The position numbers and the translations under genes are program-made. Below, piece by piece: positions 1 through 7,268 of a stretch of 12,067 bases of DNA. Position 1 is the first letter of the stretch. Each line of letters starts with the position of its first letter. This DNA comes from Micrococcales bacterium UBA7472 (GTDB lineage Bacteria; Actinomycetota; Actinomycetes; Actinomycetales; Microbacteriaceae). The stretch covers positions 573 to 12,639 of the forward strand of contig DLOY01000025.1 of assembly GCA_002478545.1 (NCBI GenBank). The letters run 5' to 3'. The notes below the pieces were generated by a model. That model made no database searches, was not told the origin of the DNA, and was given only the letters and a program-made list of their open reading frames with translations.

Positions 1-977
1 CGATCAAATGGCTCTAGCTCGGAAATCAAATCCTGAGCTGGGACTCTTGGGGTGCCCGCAACTGCCGCGGTTGGATGCAAAAGTTCTACTGCATCAAGCA
101 GGGTAACGTTCGACTTCAATCTGCCACGCACATCGGTCGCCAGGTGCCACAGATCTGGTAGCGCAAGTGAGAATGGCTCGGGGTCAGTTTCGAGGTTCTC
201 GCAGACACTGCTCAGGGTCTGAACAAGTGACTCGACGGCGAATTTGTGTTCGTGTTGGTTCTTGGTTGAGTGTTTCAGGCCCTCGGCAATAGCGCGATCA
301 ACATCGGGGTCAGTGCCACGACCAGCTGTCCCCGCCAAGACTCTTGCTGATACTTCTCCGGCTTCTGCTCTGAGTAGTAGCTCTGGCGATGCACCAAAGT
401 TGTCTTCAATCAGGTAGGTCCAGCAGTGCGGATAGCGAGTGTGAAGTCGCTCAATTGCGGGCTGCAAGTCTGGTTCACCACTCAGTGGCATCACCAAGTC
501 TCTTGCGAGCACCACCTTCTCCAGGGCTGTTTCGTTAATTCTCGAGATCGCAGTTTTGGTTGCCTCAATAAACCCGCTCGCGCTTTGATCTCCTTGCAGA
601 AATACTCCGCTTGGAGTCTTTTTGGCCCTTATCGCTGGGACCTCAGAAATTTCGGTGATAAAGCTCACGCCGTCTCGAATGACAGTTAGTTTGGCTGGAA
701 TCACTACGGCCGAGTCGAATTCGCTATCGGCGGCAAAGGTGATGCTCACAAAACCAAACAGACCACTGCCGGCCAGCCGAACATCGTCCTGGATTTCAGC
801 CTCGGCTGCAATTTTCTGAAATTGCATCGAGAGCTCAGAGATTCTCTCTTTGCCCCGTGCCGAGATTCTTAGTGCTACACCCTCACCGTAAATTTCAGTG
901 CCCTGGCGCAGGAACACCTGATCTGGGTTCTCCACTGGTGCAGCTGGCGCGAAGAACGAGCGAACCTTGAGCGCCAT
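1..977 (-). CDS. menF: Isochorismate synthase (MenF/EntC family), 3' end beyond the window
   Basis: Converts chorismate to isochorismate, the first committed step of menaquinone synthesis. It reads from ATG 977 leftwards and stays open to base 1, giving 325 visible residues. Family motifs of the chorismate-binding domain appear in order: LEKVVLARD (152-160, with the Lys expected to activate water), SPELLLR (197-203, with the acid Glu), LAGTAGRG (214-221), the QHEHKF segment (241-246, a Glu of the Mg2+ site) and HPTAAVAGTPR (301-311). The visible end, ELEPFD, sits just before the usual Arg-Gly-Tyr-Ala-Gly segment, so roughly 80-100 residues are missing. AAGGA lies five bases before the ATG. 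The divergent menG and polyprenyl synthase genes favour a menaquinone role over a siderophore role (EntC). Family is sure; the exact symbol is inferred from context. Confidence 0.93.
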   Translation of the reverse strand, partial: MALKVRSFFAPAAPVENPDQVFLRQGTEIYGEGVALRISARGKERISELSMQFQKIAAEAEIQDDVRLAGSGLFGFVSITFAADSEFDSAVVIPAKLTVIRDGVSFITEISEVPAIRAKKTPSGVFLQGDQSASGFIEATKTAISRINETALEKVVLARDLVMPLSGEPDLQPAIERLHTRYPHCWTYLIEDNFGASPELLLRAEAGEVSARVLAGTAGRGTDPDVDRAIAEGLKHSTKNQHEHKFAVESLVQTLSSVCENLETDPEPFSLALPDLWHLATDVRGRLKSNVTLLDAVELLHPTAAVAGTPRVPAQDLISELEPFD

Positions 978-1059
978 TGAAGTCCTTAGTTTTTATAAGC
1001 ACATGTAGCAACCATTCAGGAAGCCTGCTTATTCTTTAGGAAGTCTAAAAGGAGTGATG
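978..1059. promoter_or_regulatory. Divergent promoter region between menF and the menG operon
   Basis: Eighty-two non-coding bases separate two outward-facing genes, so promoters for both should lie here. For the minus strand, a -10-like TATAAA reads from 997 to 992, about 14 bases before the menF ATG. For the plus strand, TATTCT at 1030-1035 would start RNA near 1042 and leave a short leader carrying the ribosome site at 1048-1054. No good -35 box was found for either. The hexamer AGGAAG occurs at 1018-1023 and 1038-1043, meaning unknown. Promoter positions are inferred from consensus only. Confidence 0.4.
1048..1054 (+). promoter_or_regulatory. Shine-Dalgarno site deciding the start of the small protein gene
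   Basis: AAAGGAG is the strongest ribosome binding site in the left part of the window. It overlaps the in-frame GTG at 1054 and leaves only two bases before the ATG at 1057. It leaves five bases before the GTG at 1060, which is therefore the best start. Confidence 0.6.
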
Positions 1060-1356
1060 GTGCGAGTAAAACTAACTGCCCTGGTTCTCCTGCTGCTTCC
1101 ATTATTCGGTGCCACCGCTGCCCATGCTGCAAAGGACGATCGCGAGAGCGTCATCCCACCAGCAGAGGTCGGCACAATGATCGATCCGCACGCTCAAGAC
1201 CCAATTGACCTGAGCAAGATAGAGATTTCAACCCTGACTCCTGCTGACAAGTTTGTGAACGCGACAACTCCGTTGGTGGTTGCACTTGGCCTTGGGTCGG
1301 TTGCTCTGGTTATCTACACCCTGGCTCAGGGAGCGAAAGAGTCGCAGCCCGATTAG
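1060..1356 (+). CDS. Small secreted or membrane-anchored protein of unknown function
   Basis: Not recognised. Starting at GTG 1060 it has 98 residues. The N-terminus is a classic signal peptide: basic VRVK, a leucine-rich core (residues 6-16), then GATAAHAA with AxA-type cleavage around residues 22-24. A short acidic and proline-containing middle part (about 25-62) follows. A second hydrophobic stretch, about residues 69-88 (PLVVALGLGSVALVIYTLA), looks like a membrane anchor, with a short polar tail ending in QPD. The mature protein would be some 75 residues with an outside N-terminus and a single C-terminal membrane helix. No cysteine, haem motif or enzyme motif is visible. It sits between divergent menF and menG, ending nine bases before menG, so co-transcription with the quinone genes is likely; a link to the respiratory membrane is only a guess. 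GTG 1054 and ATG 1057 are alternative starts in the same frame. Confidence 0.8.
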   Translation: MRVKLTALVLLLLPLFGATAAHAAKDDRESVIPPAEVGTMIDPHAQDPIDLSKIEISTLTPADKFVNATTPLVVALGLGSVALVIYTLAQGAKESQPD

Positions 1357-1365
1357 ACTTCTGGG

Positions 1366-2055
1366 GTGACTAAAGCCGACCTCTCAAAATCTCCTGAGGC
1401 GGTTTCGGCTATGTTCGATTCAGTCGCACACTCCTACGACAAAACCAACGATCTGCTCTCCTTTGGCCAGGCCCGACTTTGGCGCGGTGCGGTCCGCAGA
1501 GCAATTTCCCCGAAATCCGGTGAGCGAATTTTAGACATTGCTGCCGGCACCGGTACCAGCTCCATGGCCTTGCTAAGGCCCGGCGTGAGTGTGGTCGCTG
1601 CCGACTTCTCTAGGGGCATGTTAGAAGAGGGCAAGAAGCGATACCCAGAGCTTGAGTTTGCCTTTGCGGATGCGATGAAGCTTCCCTTCAAGCCAGAAGA
1701 GTTTGACGTGGTAACCATGAGCTTTGGGCTCAGAAATGTGCAAGATCACCGAGTCGCACTAACCGAGTTTTTGAAAGTGCTCAAGCCTGGTGGCCGACTG
1801 GTGATTTGTGAATTTTCTAAAGTCTCGGGAGTATTTGGGCCGTTTTATCGCTTTTACCTAAAGCACATCCTGCCTAAGTTCTCAGCACTGTTTAGCAAGA
1901 GCCCAGAAGCCTACGACTATCTCGCTGAATCAATTGAGGCATGGCCTGATCAAAAGAGTCTGGCTAGGGATATTGAAAAGGCTGGATTTAAAGACGTGAA
2001 GTTTAGAAACCTGAGTTTGGGAATCGTTGCACTGCACACGGCGGTCAAGCCATGA
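1366..2055 (+). CDS. menG: Demethylmenaquinone methyltransferase MenG (UbiE family)
   Basis: Transfers a methyl group from S-adenosylmethionine to demethylmenaquinone, the last step of menaquinone synthesis, at the inner face of the membrane. The 229 residues match the family length. Visible motifs: the UbiE signature beginning YDKTNDLLSFGQ (24-35), SAM motif I ILDIAAGTGT (55-64), acidic D80 at the end of strand 2, the FADAMKLPF loop (100-108), SFGLRNV (119-125) and LKPGGRLVICEF (139-150), the second UbiE signature. The GTG start gives an N-terminus of the length typical of actinobacterial MenG (short Lys/Asp-rich lead, then MFDSVAHSYD). It has little Shine-Dalgarno signal, so translation may depend on coupling to the small gene upstream. 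It overlaps the next gene by four bases (ATGA). The alternative, ubiquinone UbiE, is unlikely in an actinobacterium. Confidence 0.95.
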   Translation: MTKADLSKSPEAVSAMFDSVAHSYDKTNDLLSFGQARLWRGAVRRAISPKSGERILDIAAGTGTSSMALLRPGVSVVAADFSRGMLEEGKKRYPELEFAFADAMKLPFKPEEFDVVTMSFGLRNVQDHRVALTEFLKVLKPGGRLVICEFSKVSGVFGPFYRFYLKHILPKFSALFSKSPEAYDYLAESIEAWPDQKSLARDIEKAGFKDVKFRNLSLGIVALHTAVKP

Positions 2056-3047
2056 TCAAGCTGCCATCACAGCTGCGGCTGGTAAGTGACCGCAAGCTCC
2101 TAGCAAACATTGAAGCTCGCATGGAAATCGTTGAGCAAAAGCTCATGGATGCCACTCGTCACACTGACTCCATGGTTGAGTCGATGGCTTCACACCTTGC
2201 AAGGGCAGGCGGTAAGCGACTGCGTCCTGTCCTTTTGTTGCTGACCGCAGAGCTCGGCGACCCGAACCAGCCAGATGTTTTGGATGCTGCCGTTGTGATG
2301 GAGATCACTCACCTAGCAACCCTGTATCACGATGACGTTATGGACCAGGCCTCCAAGCGTCGTGGCGTCGACTCTGCCCACATCGTTTGGGGAAATAACG
2401 TTGCCATCTTGACCGGAGACCTGCTGTTTGCTCGCGCCTCCAACATCGTTTCTGGTTTGGGTGAAGAGGCCCTGAAGTTACAAGCCAAGGTCTTCGAACA
2501 GCTTGTGCTCGGACAGCTGCACGAGACTATTGGCCCATCCGAGGGGCAAGATCCTCTCGAGCACTACCTGGGGGTTTTGCGCGACAAGACCGGTTCTTTG
2601 ATCGCGCTGTCAGCAAGATTGGGAGCTTTGCTTTCCGGAGCTGACAAGTCTCTTCAGGAACCTCTGCAGCTATTTGGTGAGCGTATCGGCGTTGCCTTCC
2701 AATTGGTCGATGACCTAATCGACATCGAATCCACCAAGGAGCAGTCAGGCAAAGTTGCTGGCACTGACCTGCTGGCTGGGGTGCCAACGCTCCCAGTGCT
2801 ACTCCTTTCAAAATACGAAGACCAGGCCTCAAAGGATCTTCACGCCAAAATCACCGGTGGGCTAGAAGAGTCTGAGCTGGCATCAGTTCTGGATGAGCTT
2901 CGTGCTCACCCAGTTATGGCGCAGGCCAGAGCAGAGACCGTGCGCTGGGGTGATAGCGCGATTGAGGCAGTATCGCAGTTGCCAGCGGGCAGTGTTCGCG
3001 ATGCACTAATTGCTTTTGCAAATGCGGTTGTTGACCGCAAGGGATAA
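2052..3047 (+). CDS. Polyprenyl diphosphate synthase (long-chain, trans type)
   Basis: Adds isopentenyl diphosphate units to an allylic primer to make the long isoprenoid tail, probably that of menaquinone. The 331 residues show the family landmarks: GGKRLRP (53-59, diphosphate binding), the first Asp-rich motif DDVMD (94-98), TGDLLFARA (111-119), and the second Asp-rich motif with DDLID at 220-224, followed by GKVAGTDL and PTLP. The fourth and fifth residues before the first motif are Thr90 and Ala89. Short-chain FPP synthases carry bulky aromatics there, so a long product is favoured, although the exact length cannot be read. Its ATG overlaps the menG stop, a sign of translational coupling, and the pairing MenG plus synthase is a standard menaquinone arrangement (compare HepT and GrcC proteins). 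A gene symbol is not assigned because the chain length is uncertain. Confidence 0.93.
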   Translation: MIKLPSQLRLVSDRKLLANIEARMEIVEQKLMDATRHTDSMVESMASHLARAGGKRLRPVLLLLTAELGDPNQPDVLDAAVVMEITHLATLYHDDVMDQASKRRGVDSAHIVWGNNVAILTGDLLFARASNIVSGLGEEALKLQAKVFEQLVLGQLHETIGPSEGQDPLEHYLGVLRDKTGSLIALSARLGALLSGADKSLQEPLQLFGERIGVAFQLVDDLIDIESTKEQSGKVAGTDLLAGVPTLPVLLLSKYEDQASKDLHAKITGGLEESELASVLDELRAHPVMAQARAETVRWGDSAIEAVSQLPAGSVRDALIAFANAVVDRKG

Positions 3048-3062
3048 GTAGGGAAGTTAGAA

Positions 3063-4415
3063 GTGTCAAAGCTAAGACTTGCGGTTGTTGGTGCTGGCCC
3101 AGCTGGCATTTATGCGTCTGATCTGATTCTGAAGGCAGAGCGAGACTTCGAAGTATCAATTGACCTATTCGATCTTCTGCCGGCACCCTACGGCCTGGTT
3201 CGTTACGGAGTTGCTCCGGATCACCCGAGAATCAAGGGCATTATTCGCGCTCTCTACGAAGTGTTGGACCGTGGCGATATTCGCTTTTTTGGCAACGTGA
3301 AATACGGTACCGACATCACCCTCGATGAACTCAAAGAGCACTACAACGCAGTCATTTTTGCGACCGGTGCAATCAAAGATGCCGATCTGAACATTCCAGG
3401 CATTGACCTAGATGGTTCCTACGGCGCTGCAGACTTTGTGAACTGGTACGACGCTCACCCAGACTTTCCACTCACTTGGCCGTTGAACGCAAAAGAAATC
3501 GCGGTAATCGGCAACGGCAACGTAGCTCTTGATGTCGCCCGCATGCTCATCAAGCGTCCTGACGATCTGCTGTCGACAGATATCCCAGACCACGTCTATC
3601 AGGGGCTAAAGGCGTCACCCGTAACCGACGTTCATGTTTTTGGTCGTCGAGGTCCAGCACAGGTGAAGTTCTCTCCGCTGGAGTTGCGCGAAGCGTTGCA
3701 TGTTGAGGGTGTGCAGTCGATCGTTTATGACGAGGACTTCAAATACGATGACGGGTCTCAAGCCGCCATCGACTCCAACAATCAAGTTCGCGTGATGGTT
3801 AAGACGCTCGAGGACCTTCGTGAAAATCCACAGGCTCACGAAGAGCGCAGACTCCACCTGCACTTTTTCTCCGCACCGGTTGAGGTAATCGGTGAGGATG
3901 GCAAGGTCGCGGCTTTGAAGATCGAGCGCACCGAGCTGGATGGCACTGGAAACGTCAAGCCAACTGGCGAGTTTGTCACCTATCCCGTCCAAGCGGTTTA
4001 CCGAGCGGTGGGCTACTTCGGTTCAGCGCTTGATGAGATTCCATTTGATGCAAAGCACGGCGTGATCAAAAATTCAGAGGGCCGTGTGCTCAGCGACTCG
4101 GGAGAGCAGATCCCGGGTGTTTACTGCACCGGTTGGATCAAGCGTGGACCGATTGGTTTGATTGGCCACACCAAGGCTGATGCAATTGAAACCATTGGTC
4201 ACGTGATCGCCGATCGTGCGATGTGGTGGAACCCTTCAAAGCCTGGCGAGGCTGACGTGGTCGCAACTTTGGAGCAGAAGGGTGTTGACTTCGTCGGTTG
4301 GCCGGCATGGCTAAAGATTGATGCCAACGAACGTTCGCTTGGCGAGGCAGAGGGTCGCGAAAGAATTAAGCTTTTCGATAGATCGCAGATGGTTGCGATC
4401 TCGAAGGGTGAGTAG
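3063..4415 (+). CDS. fprA: Ferredoxin/adrenodoxin-type NADP+ reductase, FprA family (FAD)
   Basis: A flavoprotein passing electrons between NADPH and ferredoxin or similar small carriers in the cytosol. At 450 residues it has the usual FprA length. It shows an N-terminal FAD dinucleotide fold GAGPAG (10-15), the family segment APYGLVRYGVAPDHP (41-55) that lies by the flavin, a second nucleotide fold IGNGNVALDVARML (149-162) for NADP(H), FGRRGPAQVKFSPLELRE (193-210) whose arginines contact the NADP phosphate, and a closing FAD motif, GW followed by RGPIGLIG (371-378). It starts at GTG 3063, 15 bases after the polyprenyl synthase, with AGGGA upstream. Placement in a quinone gene series suggests redox supply, but the actual partner ferredoxin is not in the window. 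A glutamate-synthase small subunit was considered; the lack of a Cys-rich N-terminal domain excludes it. Confidence 0.93.
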   Translation: MSKLRLAVVGAGPAGIYASDLILKAERDFEVSIDLFDLLPAPYGLVRYGVAPDHPRIKGIIRALYEVLDRGDIRFFGNVKYGTDITLDELKEHYNAVIFATGAIKDADLNIPGIDLDGSYGAADFVNWYDAHPDFPLTWPLNAKEIAVIGNGNVALDVARMLIKRPDDLLSTDIPDHVYQGLKASPVTDVHVFGRRGPAQVKFSPLELREALHVEGVQSIVYDEDFKYDDGSQAAIDSNNQVRVMVKTLEDLRENPQAHEERRLHLHFFSAPVEVIGEDGKVAALKIERTELDGTGNVKPTGEFVTYPVQAVYRAVGYFGSALDEIPFDAKHGVIKNSEGRVLSDSGEQIPGVYCTGWIKRGPIGLIGHTKADAIETIGHVIADRAMWWNPSKPGEADVVATLEQKGVDFVGWPAWLKIDANERSLGEAEGRERIKLFDRSQMVAISKGE

Positions 4416-4419
4416 TTAG

Positions 4420-5688
4420 TTGCAACGCCTATCTGGAGCCAGGCTACGCAAGGCTCAGATCGCAATGCTCGCGGTCTTTGTCTTCATGGGTCACGCCGCT
4501 TTGGCTTCAGTTGCCTGGGTCCCCGAATACATTGATCGGCTTGATGTCTCTTTTGCCACCTGGGGAACCATCATCGGCTTTGGTGTGATTGGATCTATCA
4601 CCCCGCTCTTCTTCGCATCAAGGCTGATGATGCGTTTTGGATCCAGAACCATCATTAGGTTTGCAAACTACGGTGGCATGCTGATGTTGGTGTCGCTAGC
4701 GTGGAGTAACGACCCGCTGGTTTGGTTCTTTTTGAACGCGGGCTTCAACTTTTTCATGTCACTTTTGGGTGTCTCGGTTAACTCCCATGCTGTGATGGTT
4801 CAAAAGCAAATCACGAAGAACATCATCGGTCGGCTGCATGCCGGGTGGAGTTTAGGTGCCGTCGGTGCTGCGATCACTGGCGCACTCTCAACAGTATTCA
4901 TGACCCTCGAGTTGTTCTTGCTTGTGGTTGCTGTAATCACCCTGATCATTTTTGAGTTCTCGCTCCGGTGGTTACTGTCTTCCGAGGAAGATGGCCACCT
5001 GGATGAGAAGGCAAACGTCGTGAAGCGCCGATTCTGGCAAATGCCGCAGCAGCTGTGGCTCTTGGCGGCCGGTTTGTTCTGTGGCATCTACCCCGAGGTT
5101 GCGGTCATTGACTGGGCCGCGGTGTTTGCACGAGATGTATTGAATCTTGAGGTTGCACTCAGGTCTATGCCATTTGCTGCATTCATGATCGGCATGATTA
5201 TCGGCCGCCTGTCGATGACACGCTTGGCTGAGACCTACCACCCGCACTTCATTGCATCCCGTGGTTCGTTCTTGGCAGCTATCACTCTGGCGCTGTCTGC
5301 GATTTTCTCGGGGATGCTCGCTCAGATGAGTTCGGGACTTGGGCTTCTGGTCACAGTATTCCTATGGGGTCTGGCTGGACTTGGTTTATCTCCGGTCAGC
5401 CCGGCATTCTATTCAGCAGCTGGCCACATCCCAGGTGTCTCCACCTCCTGGGCGGTATCGCGCCTTGGTTTGATGAACTCGACAACCGCCATTTTTGCCA
5501 AGGCGCTTATGGGTGCAACAGTCGAGGGAGTGGGCCTATCGCTCGCCTTCTTCTTCCCCATCGTGCTGGCAATCGGGTCGGGAGTAATCGCGGGTGTCTT
5601 CGCAAAGCGCGCCAGAGTATCTGAGTTGGAGGGTGCTGCTCCACCGACTGGCCCTATTTCCATCGTCATCGAGCAGCGAGATCGATAG
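4420..5688 (+). CDS. MFS transporter, YbjJ-like subfamily
   Basis: A membrane carrier of the major facilitator superfamily, substrate unknown. The 422 residues contain about twelve hydrophobic spans, roughly 13-35, 47-66, 82-98, 100-120, 140-160, 162-180, 212-230, 248-265, 280-300, 305-328, 350-370 and 376-396. Two segments resemble YbjJ-type proteins: VNSHAVMVQKQ followed by GRLHAGWSLGAVGAA (about 120-151), and a Glu/Asp pair in PEVAVIDWAAVFARD (about 225-239). The TTG start at 4420 lies four bases after the fprA stop; GAAGGG at 4403-4408 is a rather distant ribosome site, so coupling to fprA is likely. ATG 4465 would cut into the first membrane span and is less likely. It ends two bases before manA, so a sugar or sugar-derivative substrate is conceivable but not shown. 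Confidence 0.88.
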   Translation: MQRLSGARLRKAQIAMLAVFVFMGHAALASVAWVPEYIDRLDVSFATWGTIIGFGVIGSITPLFFASRLMMRFGSRTIIRFANYGGMLMLVSLAWSNDPLVWFFLNAGFNFFMSLLGVSVNSHAVMVQKQITKNIIGRLHAGWSLGAVGAAITGALSTVFMTLELFLLVVAVITLIIFEFSLRWLLSSEEDGHLDEKANVVKRRFWQMPQQLWLLAAGLFCGIYPEVAVIDWAAVFARDVLNLEVALRSMPFAAFMIGMIIGRLSMTRLAETYHPHFIASRGSFLAAITLALSAIFSGMLAQMSSGLGLLVTVFLWGLAGLGLSPVSPAFYSAAGHIPGVSTSWAVSRLGLMNSTTAIFAKALMGATVEGVGLSLAFFFPIVLAIGSGVIAGVFAKRARVSELEGAAPPTGPISIVIEQRDR

Positions 5689-5690
5689 CG

Positions 5691-6770
5691 ATGACTCTTT
5701 TCAAAATCACCAATCAGCCCATGCGATACGCATGGGGCTCTAAGGACCTGATACCTGATTACCTGGGCTACACCAGAGATGGTGAACCAATGGCCGAGGT
5801 TTGGTTTGGTACGCATCCGACATCCCCTTCGCAGATTCAAGATTCTGAGGGCGGCTCGCTTCGTGACCGAGTTGGCGAGCTTGGCTTCATGGTCAAGTTC
5901 TTGGCGGCCCAGTCTCCACTCTCGATCCAAGCGCATCCATCCAAGGCTCGCGCCGAGGCGATGTTTGCTCAGCAACACCAGTCATATTCGGATTCAAATC
6001 ACAAACCCGAGATGATTATTGCGCTCACCGAGTTCCGAGCGCTGTGTGGCTTCAGGGCCAGACATGAGCTAGAGCCGGATCTGCAACGGCTCGCGCAAAG
6101 CACTATTCATCTGGCCGGCCTCTGGGGTGACTATCAGTCGATGGGTATTGAGGGTGCTGTTAGTTGGATTTACAAATCTCCCGACGCGGCCGTGACTCAG
6201 TTAGTTGCCAATGCAACTGTGCTTGGTCGCAAGCGCTCCCGCCTAATCGAAGAGCTGTTTGATTTGTATCCGGGTGACAAGGGCATTTTGATGTCGGTGC
6301 TAATGAACCTGGTCACCTTGGAGCCAGGGGAGGCGATGTTCCTGCCTGCGGGCAATATTCACGCCTACCTCTTTGGTCTCGGGGTCGAGGTGATGGCATC
6401 AAGCGACAATGTGTTGCGAGGTGGACTGACTCCAAAGCACGTCGATGTCAAAGAGCTGCAGCGAGTGCTTGACTATTCGGAGTTACCTGACCCGGTTCTA
6501 AAGCCGAAGCAGTTAGCTCAGAGTCTGGTTCACTTCCAAATTCCGCTCGATGATTTTCAGGTCTACCGCGTCGCACCAACTGCAAGCAGCCTACTTATTG
6601 ATTTAGAACTCAAGGGTCGTGCGATTGCCGTCTGCACCGAGGGCGAAATCACAATATCCACCTCCAAAGATGAGGTGCTAACGCTTAGCCGCGGAGAGGC
6701 TTGCTACTTTGCAGATGCGCGGTTGTTCTCAGTTGCGGGAAATGGCGTGGGCTACCTAGCTATGGGCTAG
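5691..6770 (+). CDS. manA: Mannose-6-phosphate isomerase, class I (ManA)
   Basis: Interconverts mannose 6-phosphate and fructose 6-phosphate, linking glycolysis to GDP-mannose and cell-envelope glycan supply. The 359 residues contain all four expected zinc ligands of the cupin site: Gln80 and His82 in IQAHPS, Glu107 in HKPEMI, and His224 in AGNIHAY. The active-site arginine motif is VLRGGLTPKHVD (241-252). The N-terminus NQPMRYAWGSKDL is also typical. It is slightly shorter than many bacterial ManA proteins (about 390), yet has a complete C-terminal cupin half. It is the last gene of the plus-strand series, two bases after the MFS gene. Its TAG stop shares bases with the TAG stop of convergent yajQ. 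Confidence 0.95.
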   Translation: MTLFKITNQPMRYAWGSKDLIPDYLGYTRDGEPMAEVWFGTHPTSPSQIQDSEGGSLRDRVGELGFMVKFLAAQSPLSIQAHPSKARAEAMFAQQHQSYSDSNHKPEMIIALTEFRALCGFRARHELEPDLQRLAQSTIHLAGLWGDYQSMGIEGAVSWIYKSPDAAVTQLVANATVLGRKRSRLIEELFDLYPGDKGILMSVLMNLVTLEPGEAMFLPAGNIHAYLFGLGVEVMASSDNVLRGGLTPKHVDVKELQRVLDYSELPDPVLKPKQLAQSLVHFQIPLDDFQVYRVAPTASSLLIDLELKGRAIAVCTEGEITISTSKDEVLTLSRGEACYFADARLFSVAGNGVGYLAMG

Positions 6771-6776
6771 CGGTAG
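6752..6776. other. Hairpin at the manA/yajQ convergent overlap
   Basis: CTACC and TAGC (6752-6760) pair with GCTA (6766-6769) and GGTAG (6772-6776), leaving a five-base loop and a two-base bulge. It spans both stop codons. Neither strand has a T-run after it, so a terminator role is unproven; it could protect or block the converging transcripts. Confidence 0.4.
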
Positions 6777-7255
6777 TTCACAAACTGCAAATCAACGGGT
6801 AGGTCCTTGCCCTTCAATAGCGCAATTACCTCCTGCAAATCATCGCGGCTCTTGGAGCTAACGCGAAGCTCATCGCCTTGGATCTGAGCCTTCACGCTCT
6901 TTGGACCCTCATCACGAATGATCTTGGAAACCTTCTTTGCATTCTCTTGATCGATGCCGTTCTTCATCGAACATTCGATGCGGAACTCCTTACCGGAGGG
7001 GTATGGGTCGCCGGTCTCGAGGCTCTTTAGCGAGATGCCGCGCTTGACTAGTTTGCTTTGGAAAACATCGAGCACTGCCTCGGCGCGATCTTTGCTGTTT
7101 GCCTTGATCATGATTTTCTCGCCAGAGAATTCGATAGAGGCATCCGTGCCCTTGAAGTCGTATCGCTGCTCAACTTCTTTTTGAGCCTGAGTGAGAGCGT
7201 TAGCGGTCTCTTGCTTGTCAACCTTTGAAACGATGTCGAATGAGGAATCAGCCAT
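6767..7255 (-). CDS. yajQ: YajQ-family nucleotide-binding protein
   Basis: A small cytosolic protein of the YajQ (UPF0234) family. Members bind nucleotides or tRNA, and some bind cyclic di-GMP, acting as regulators in a few bacteria. The 162 residues match the family length, with N-terminal SFDIVSKVD (5-13), RYDFKGT (31-37), and the very conserved C-terminal half: SVKAQIQGDELRVSSKSRDDLQ (120-141) ending in DLQFVNYR. The fold is two ferredoxin-like halves. The stop overlaps manA by four bases tail to tail. It lies ten bases after lacI, but no Shine-Dalgarno sequence precedes the ATG; instead TAGAAT sits seven bases upstream, suggesting its own leaderless transcript. The ligand in this organism cannot be told from sequence. 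Confidence 0.94.
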   Translation of the reverse strand: MADSSFDIVSKVDKQETANALTQAQKEVEQRYDFKGTDASIEFSGEKIMIKANSKDRAEAVLDVFQSKLVKRGISLKSLETGDPYPSGKEFRIECSMKNGIDQENAKKVSKIIRDEGPKSVKAQIQGDELRVSSKSRDDLQEVIALLKGKDLPVDLQFVNYR

Positions 7256-7262
7256 GGGGCAA

Positions 7263-7268
7263 ATTCTA
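7263..7268 (-). promoter_or_regulatory. -10 element for a leaderless yajQ transcript
   Basis: On the minus strand TAGAAT (5 of 6 to TATAAT) is followed by exactly seven bases and then the yajQ ATG, so RNA would begin at or next to the start codon. The box overlaps the lacI stop codon (7266-7268). No -35 match is visible. Inferred from consensus and the lack of a ribosome site. Confidence 0.5.

Noticed and set aside
426..819. Plus-strand open frames of 87 and 65 codons in the left part
   Set aside because: They lie antisense to the isochorismate synthase gene, whose frame carries family motifs throughout; they have no ribosome site and no recognisable content.
5409..5978. A 189-codon minus-strand open frame across the MFS-manA junction
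   Set aside because: It is antisense to two well-supported genes and its translation resembles no protein family; it is a shadow of codon bias.
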